Source: Ramicandelaber brevisporus (lineage: Eukaryota > Kickxellomycota > Ramicandelaberales > Ramicandelaberaceae). Taken from it: a stretch of DNA of 45,149 nucleotides. The notes under the pieces are model-generated. The model made no database searches. It was not told the DNA's origin and worked only from the letters and a program-made list of their open reading frames with translations. Position numbers and translations under genes: made by a program. Position 1 is the first letter of the stretch; every line of letters begins with the position of its first letter. Positions 41,301 to 45,149 of this stretch are shown piece after piece. The stretch lies in the NCBI GenBank assembly GCA_025201865.1, contig MU602711.1, positions 12,800-57,948 on the forward strand, read 5' to 3'.

Positions 41301-42219
41301 TGATATCCCAGGTGCAGACATCTTGTGCAGTATCCACACATGGGATCCAATGCCGAGCACCGCCAGGCAACACTGCAGGCGATGCAACATAGGCCCAAGA
41401 CGGTGATGATTCGTCGCCAGGTACTGAATGGGTAAACACGAGTCCGCCATCAGCATTTGGCACTTGATTGCACAGCACATACTCAATCGTTACGAGCAAC
41501 TGAATTGGAGCAGAATCATCCATTAACGATGTTGAAGCAGATGATAAGTGCGATGATGTAATGTCAATCACCAGCTCGCTCGAGTCCAACGTACTACTTG
41601 CTGGCTGTGATGCAGGTTCTGTGACATTGCTGTTGTTGCTACCGCTGCTGCTGGTGTTGTTGGATGGTACTGGAAGCTGTTCAATGTGAGCCAGAAACTC
41701 TTCGTACTTGGCAATGTTCGCATAATTAGTCCGCGCTTTATCAACTGAGTCGTGCCATAGTGTACTATGTCGATATCCATTGCCATTGCCCTTGACAGTT
41801 GTTGGCTGTCCATCAATCGATACTGAAATCACACGACCAGTTGCGCCAAAATTGAGCTTGAACGGAATCGATACAGCTGGCGACTGCTGCACCGTCTGCT
41901 CGGTATCTGCATCTGCAACTGCATCTGCGATTGCAACCGTTGCCGAGGATTGCAGCTGGGCGACTAGAGCAGCTGGAACTTCGACAGACAATGTGGTGCT
42001 GCACCTGGCGATACGACGACGAAGATCCAAGTCAATAACAACGCGCTGATGATCAACTGTGATTGCACCCGCTGCCGTAGCCGCAATAGCTGCTGCTGCT
42101 GTGTTGGCTGCTGTGGCGGCTGTGCTGACGGCACCAGCAGCAGCTGAGAGCTGGGGACGAGCTGCCTGCATCGACAACACACCAGGCGTCGCAACAGGCG
42201 ATGCGACAGCCGAAATCAT
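35383..42219 (-). CDS. TAF2: TFIID subunit TAF2 fused to two C-terminal bromodomains
   Basis: Read from ATG 42219 (an upstream in-frame start is only GTG), the protein has 2278 residues. The first 1100 or so are the M1-aminopeptidase-like TAF2 core: GARHWIPCVDTAQDVCTWDI, FCxPQxLxYY-like FVVPQILEYYAREYGSFPF, and YFGRYIVVSTSSDAWLILGLARYI in place of the zinc-binding region (no HExxH, as in TAF2). Then come QPDFMWAAILDTERDVPAQ and RYFYRVRMAAALALAHQ, which are very close to TAF2. HEAT-like repeats and a Ser/Pro/Gln-rich linker follow. Two bromodomains lie at about 1960-2070 and 2140-2263, each with the ZA-loop (CPTYFDIIKQPMDL; VPTYLEIIKFPMDF) and the acetyl-lysine Asn (KFNP; LFNP). TAF2 binds the initiator; the bromodomains should read acetylated histones. 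No frame break separates the parts. Confidence 0.92.
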   Translation of the reverse strand: MISAVASPVATPGVLSMQAARPQLSAAAGAVSTAATAANTAAAAIAATAAGAITVDHQRVVIDLDLRRRIARCSTTLSVEVPAALVAQLQSSATVAIADAVADADTEQTVQQSPAVSIPFKLNFGATGRVISVSIDGQPTTVKGNGNGYRHSTLWHDSVDKARTNYANIAKYEEFLAHIEQLPVPSNNTSSSGSNNSNVTEPASQPASSTLDSSELVIDITSSHLSSASTSLMDDSAPIQLLVTIEYVLCNQVPNADGGLVFTHSVPGDESSPSWAYVASPAVLPGGARHWIPCVDTAQDVCTWDITIIAPKHLASVESDASSELIDVACSGRKVRSAEHPLDKSSKMVHSFTVDVPMPASALSFAVGQLTQYSVGNSDLVTVYAPAGMDSDVQATCFVVPQILEYYAREYGSFPFSGLSLVFAPWIAKYLPANSLTGSSTSNQINSIGQVALVGGSIILFNSSFLHGPSAIDQIFDTRRALAVAIGEQYFGRYIVVSTSSDAWLILGLARYIACEWYRHHCGNNEAKYRLRRDILGLVEMDINGISIGDPQMPHPLPQDALDLACRKGYLVLHIINRRMNNNLAKSNTAQSSSSYSSNAVGLVRIVSKTLVSALSGDLVGSSGLCLTTQWFMRCVRKLGQLDLRNVIDEWVLGSGCPRFKIVYSFSRKRLSVEIRMRQHNTTRNTFTYNAAAITKDGTPTLPIPALNDKVGIGANLGEKQPTLFTGSITAQIREADGTPYEHVLGIQDVLERYELPYNTKYKRVRRQNRRPLPQQSSKPGEDGTVSAEGSQQQQQQQQQLSQSQQQQSQSISTTSGADWSIPQVGMESDDERRLWRIVEFGDDELPPPGASLGDGTAATIPSNAAIGAGVEFEYFRFDPDQDWVCDIDFSQPDFMWAAILDTERDVPAQLDAIRALEKVESPAASTVLLRTVLDSRYFYRVRMAAALALAHQATPGNDMIGLHHLMMIYGRMFCVPPAVAKNTSSSSSSSSVSTVSFKDGMVVRTAAPNPAMPSERPLIKPQMFDSAADYFVLRAVLEAMSLVVDESGIAPPRVHNALFDALKYADHASGLLPASNPPIEQLGRSGITATLIEGLSNMMAYQSPKVARDKLSPELIKGVIPRIKYELDKMRSIVAPSSSSSSSNIITTSDGVRVLHACLLTHLRLALAGHMSFDARLFLQFASPASKCNSDTRMLALDALLAWYGMSRDQVILYALELIRSDENPLVRRCVARKLLETAGTALSRELAINVSNTRARFAEILASTTAGPSALTSPPQQALQRHQSQQPHGFSLAESEQPQQSTPQKQHQNEGQTASSAPPGSTAKDEVEDEAAMDVDIDNLDIDIAEDDEQPASTVAPPVLSSAATAMGLASPVTPFSSSAAAHGLTRKGTLGQSTPRAFGASGRTATGASSTRRERTAAAAALATAQNTQKEMMAEEIARVTVQTYESMRAKFGGVVGEKEMSNVCKVLWELMRDSKVVQDMDIRRDLGALCRLLVTPKEVKRKPPPSAVTAKKPVSETTNGLPTSLPSTQLPPKMAHSASMQGLSTAPRVATNIQLQPAQQKPSSSASSATTMIPAVSLADTLGTIQLSSSVTAGPTLPPAISPPRLMSPTLPTAQSSTTTSAVAPPSSHGESIVSMPQPPIPAIRPPTITPIEPTRPSPTPPPAPLAPEQSLQQIQSQSQLSPTGPPPAVVFSPPAMSPPMSTGIQLIPSHPPASLTTVPGTATERPKLKIRLASHVAPGVSPRPPVPPLPVPPVLPVDSTATAATAPLQTSSVLIIPGAVPAQVPPSVMSPTLNLFSSPVMQNPAQGGGLAAPGAVMTSPSFSPSLHSVPDVQPTPQTEKPTPEAAQPSSAAPQSVPAQTSAEAPVQAVSEPTAPPAITATTTTTATATTATAPTPTPAAPAAPVRHVIRIKPVIKVATASDAPAPTSAAAAAAAVAAAPPPPPPPPPPPAPRPMSAEDKKVCRAILRKLTNHRLAGPFLQPVDPVRDGCPTYFDIIKQPMDLETVRKRLAITKPGSGAYVRKEEFVGDVKLMLENCAKFNPVGTPVYMMGKALEGVLNQELETHGWASPETLSTVFTETQPEQQSTAAAAPITGDGGGDGQAQTAGIDEGGHESVEPSPAIPATTPAGDPSSIGDGLTKPQLASLRKILTRLQNDQNALEFLLPVDPVLQNVPTYLEIIKFPMDFSTIESKLNRSSSAATATDTSTSGSAGMYTTLGQFASDVIQIFENCYLFNPEGTVITMQAHDLEKVFRRAWQREFKGNPRDFYVRPLH

Positions 42220-43008
42220 TATTGTTATTTTTTTGTTTTGAGTTTGACAGTCAAGTTTGGAACCCACATCCACACATGCCTGGCAATGTCAACATCCAAC
42301 TCCAACAGCTTCAAAGGAACTGTATGCCATCATTGACACAAAGTACAGTTCTTGTCAATACTGTGGGTATTCTCCATGTAACTTACTTGTTGTTCAATCT
42401 GTTGGCTGTTCACAATACAACCTTCTCAGGACCTCGATCCATCTATTGTCGGAGTCAAATCCAACTACCATCAACCAGTAGTTTTATATTTTTGGCAATC
42501 TCGACATCAGCATGGTATTCGCTGCCCATTCACCACAGCATGGTGGTTTGTCTGTTGGCTTTTATTAACCCACACTACCACACTCAAGTAGCTACCGAGC
42601 TGCATGGTCCTTGTCGTAGCAGTCGTTTTCTGAATTCAAGCCTCCTTTAACTCTCTCTGAGCTACGCTTCCCACCGCCCAATTGTAAAAGTGGGTTGAGG
42701 AAGGCTTTTTCTTTGGGTCAACAAGAGAGCCTCCTTCATTTGCTGCTGCCCTCTACTGAATCCCGACGACTGACATCGTCGCAAAGGGTATATTACGAGC
42801 AGAGGCATCCGTCGTTCTTCAGGGCTCACCTTTTTGCCTTCTCTCTCTCAGTTCTTCCTTCGCTCATTCACATTTTTTCTGCATTCTGCATCCTGCCTTT
42901 CTGCCTATCTGCCTTCACTAGCACATCGCATTACCATTACCATTACCATTAGCAATCCAGCATCTTTTGCCTTCCCCAATACTACCTAATATCGCGTAGC
43001 ATATCACT
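42220..43008. promoter_or_regulatory. Divergent promoter between TAF2 and the secreted basic protein gene
   Basis: 789 bp between opposing starts. The right half is pyrimidine-rich (about 42825-42900), giving a likely CT-rich leader for the plus-strand gene, and ATTACC repeats lie at about 42930-42951. A 149-codon plus-strand frame (42201-42650) starts inside TAF2 antisense and has no recognisable content; it is not called. Confidence 0.5.
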
Positions 43009-45149
43009 ATGCGCTTTCTCGCATTTGCACTGTTTGCATTCCTGGCAGCTATCACGCTGTTCAGCCATCTAATCCTTGCTTCTCCCGATCCAGATCCAAA
43101 GGGTCGCCGCAATCCAACTCCTGCTCCTCGTCCTCGTGCTCCAGCTGCCCCTCGCCGTGCTCCTACTCCTCCTCCTCCACCAAAGCGTGCTGCTCCAGTG
43201 CGTGCTCAACCACCGGCTCCAACTCGTGGTCGACCAGCTGCTCCTCGTCGTAACCCGGTTCCGCCACCAAAGCGCGCTGCTCCAGTGCGTTCTCCAGTTG
43301 TTCCAAAACAGCAGCCTCGCAAGCCAACTGCTGGTTCTCCGGTGCGTCACGGTCCATCGAACACTCGTGGCAGAGCACCAGCTCCTCGCGCTCGCACCAC
43401 TCAGCCGACACCACGTCGTGTTCAACCACTAGTTCCAGCTCGTGGTCGTTCGACTGCTCCGGCCCAATCTCGTCGTCGCCATCCAACTGCTCCTGCTCCA
43501 CGCTCTCCTCCCAAACGACCAGTTCAGCAGCAGCGTGGTCGTCCATCGCCACGCCGTACCCAGTCACCGGCTCCACGCACACGCAGCCGTGTTCCATCGC
43601 CTCCAAAGCGCAGCCGTGCTCAATCGGCACCAGCTATCACCAAGCCTCGTGCCCGCAGTTCCCGTCCAATTGATCAGCGTAGTCGTCCACGCTCTCGCTC
43701 CTCTTCTCCAGGTGCTCGGCCATCACCAGCCGGTAGTTCTCGCGGTCGCTCTGGTCGCCAGGCACCTGCTGGTCGTGGTAGTCGTCAATCCGCTCCAGCT
43801 TCGCGTTCTCGTTCCAAGTCTGCTCAGCAATCAGCTACTCGTAATCGTCGTACGTCTCCAGCTGGCAGTGGTCGTGGTCGTGCTCAAGCCATCAGTCAAG
43901 GTTCCCGTCAGCGTGGCATCACTCCACCTGCTCACATACAGCGTTCCAAGACCACCAAGTCTGGGTTTGGATCTATTCTCCACAAGATTGGCTCTGCTGC
44001 CGGCCGTGTTACTTCTTTGGTGTCTAATAGTCGTGATCACAATGGTCGCTCAAGCCCCAAGTTTGGTTCATCCAAGCCAGGATTCCTGAGCCACATGGCC
44101 GATTCTGTTACTGGCACACTCAGTCGTCTTGCATCCAGTGGTCGCAACTCTCGTTCCAAGTCTGGTTCGCCCAAGCCAGGAATTCTGAATCGCATCGCTG
44201 ATTCTGTTACTGGCAAACTCAGTCGTCTTGCATCCAGTGATCGCAGCTCTCGTTTCAAGCTATCACCAACCAATCCATTTGCTCCTCGCACTCGCAGTAT
44301 TGGCGGTGACTCAGGTACTAGAAGTGCTGGTGGCAGTCGCAGTGTCAGCCGTGGTGGACATGCTAACCGTGGTGGACATGGTGGTTCAAGCACTGCAAGT
44401 AATGATGGCAATCACAGTGCTAATCGTAATGGTCGCAGTGGCGGAGGACATGGTGGAGGACATGGCGGTGATAGTGGCAGACGCGGTGGAAAAGCTAGCC
44501 GTGGTGGTCGCGGCGGCGGTCGCGGCGGTGGTCGTGCTGGGAATCAACCTCCACCGACTCGAGAACAGGCTGTAGCAGAAGCTAAGAAGCTCCACAAGGA
44601 GTATCTGAGAGTCGGTGAGCTTGCCAGACAAGAAGGTATGACTGTCGAGAAGTTTAATGCTGAATCAAAGGTTGCCAAAGCCAATCCAGACAAGAAGAAG
44701 AAGAACAAGATCCTACTTGATGCCAGGCATAGTCTTTCGAGCATTAATCGCATTAAGGGAGTTCGACCAGAAATTGCCAAAATGTATCAAAAACTCTTGA
44801 AAGCTGGTCGTTACACAAACAAAAAATTCAAGGGTAAAGGCTTTACTCAAACTCATGGTCCCAAAGTCCCGAAGCACAACAACCTCCCGCCTGGTTCCAC
44901 AACAGAGTTCAACGTCCATCCTGGTACCAGGGATACCAATAAACTGTTTAGAGAGGAGAGACAGGCATCCAAGAAGATCCGCGATCTCAACCTAGAAGTC
45001 AAGAGGCTCGAGTCTCAGTCGAAAGGTAAGCAAATGAATTCAGCGACAACAAAGAGAATCAACATGATTAAAGCAGCGATTGAGGGTCACCAGCGTACAG
45101 TTGATGAGGCAAACGAATGGAGGAAGCACAACTATTCTACAGCAATTAA
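43009..45149 (+). CDS. Secreted, highly basic Arg/Pro/Ser/Gly-rich protein, open at the right edge
   Basis: From ATG 43009 the frame stays open for 713 codons plus two bases to the window end; the final TAA of the window is out of frame, so the gene continues. The first 24 residues are a strong signal peptide (MRFLAFALFAFLAAITLF, then SHLILA). Residues 25-310 are almost only Arg, Pro, Ala and Ser with RSRS-type motifs. A 33-residue unit (ADSVTGxLSRLASS core) occurs twice at 44095-44290, with a weaker relative before it. Next is a Gly/Arg/His-rich stretch (GGHGGGHGG, RGGRGGGRGG). The last 210 residues are Lys-rich and look helical, possibly coiled-coil. An RNA-binding-like composition behind a signal peptide is unusual. 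No family recognised. Confidence 0.72.
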   Translation, partial: MRFLAFALFAFLAAITLFSHLILASPDPDPKGRRNPTPAPRPRAPAAPRRAPTPPPPPKRAAPVRAQPPAPTRGRPAAPRRNPVPPPKRAAPVRSPVVPKQQPRKPTAGSPVRHGPSNTRGRAPAPRARTTQPTPRRVQPLVPARGRSTAPAQSRRRHPTAPAPRSPPKRPVQQQRGRPSPRRTQSPAPRTRSRVPSPPKRSRAQSAPAITKPRARSSRPIDQRSRPRSRSSSPGARPSPAGSSRGRSGRQAPAGRGSRQSAPASRSRSKSAQQSATRNRRTSPAGSGRGRAQAISQGSRQRGITPPAHIQRSKTTKSGFGSILHKIGSAAGRVTSLVSNSRDHNGRSSPKFGSSKPGFLSHMADSVTGTLSRLASSGRNSRSKSGSPKPGILNRIADSVTGKLSRLASSDRSSRFKLSPTNPFAPRTRSIGGDSGTRSAGGSRSVSRGGHANRGGHGGSSTASNDGNHSANRNGRSGGGHGGGHGGDSGRRGGKASRGGRGGGRGGGRAGNQPPPTREQAVAEAKKLHKEYLRVGELARQEGMTVEKFNAESKVAKANPDKKKKNKILLDARHSLSSINRIKGVRPEIAKMYQKLLKAGRYTNKKFKGKGFTQTHGPKVPKHNNLPPGSTTEFNVHPGTRDTNKLFREERQASKKIRDLNLEVKRLESQSKGKQMNSATTKRINMIKAAIEGHQRTVDEANEWRKHNYSTAI

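Noticed and set aside
42201-42650. 149-codon plus-strand frame with hydrophobic stretches
   Set aside because: It begins antisense to the TAF2 start and shows no family motif; most likely chance opening in promoter DNA.
45147-45149. TAA at the very end taken as the stop of the right-edge gene
   Set aside because: Counting from ATG 43009, these bases are out of frame; the frame ends the window two bases into a codon and stays open.

Overview
The window is nuclear DNA from a fungus. The recognisable genes are fungal or broadly eukaryotic: an Rrg7-type mitochondrial nuclease-fold protein, an Nbp2/Skb5 SH3 adaptor, the Mediator subunit Med16, an Abd1 cap methyltransferase, a Deg1/Pus3 pseudouridine synthase, a mitochondrial-type malic enzyme, a Ypq-type PQ-loop transporter and the TFIID subunit TAF2. 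Long reading frames run uninterrupted for up to 6.8 kb. Only one spliceosomal intron can be placed with confidence, in the NBP2-like gene. Coding regions are full of CAG/CAA tracts encoding poly-Gln, poly-Ser and poly-Ala. An intron-poor early-diverging fungus (for example Kickxellomycotina) would fit, but the lineage is a guess.

Layout. 1-2460 (-): a Ser/Gln/His-rich protein running off the left edge. 3149-4759 (-) and 5315-6106 (+): divergent PQ-loop transporter and RRG7. 6220-7456 (-) and 7701-11657 (+): NBP2-like and MED16, divergent. 11719-12198 and 12547-13869 (-): two neighbouring secreted proteins. 14289-17714 (+): Kin1/MARK-type kinase. 18120-19055 (+): GC-rich short-chain dehydrogenase. 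19835-23156 (+): a second kinase gene carrying two separate tandem duplications, one of which breaks the frame. 23650-24243 (-) and 24343-25509 (+): a small zinc-finger-like protein and ABD1, 99 bp apart. 25590-26066 and 26220-26939 (-): two membrane proteins, the first resembling AGTRAP. 27069-29063 (+): DEG1/PUS3. 29168-31387 (-): a protein that looks like a degenerate SNF2 ATPase lobe. 31655-33667 (-): malic enzyme. 35383-42219 (-): TAF2 with two C-terminal bromodomains. 43009-45149 (+): a secreted, very basic Arg/Ser/Pro/Gly-rich protein open at the right edge.

Genes alternate in orientation, with short divergent promoters (99-555 bp) and tightly convergent 3' ends (61-113 bp between several stop codons). 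Several genes serve nuclear gene expression (MED16, TAF2, ABD1, possibly the SNF2-like protein), but this is ordinary eukaryotic neighbourhood and does not amount to a cluster. No rRNA, tRNA, transposon or CRISPR array was seen.

The points most worth checking are the TAF2-double-bromodomain fusion, the apparently dead SNF2 lobe, the kinase gene with a 122-bp triplication plus a duplicated activation segment, the malic enzyme whose presequence appears to lie upstream of its first AUG, and the secreted SR/RGG-like protein at the right edge.
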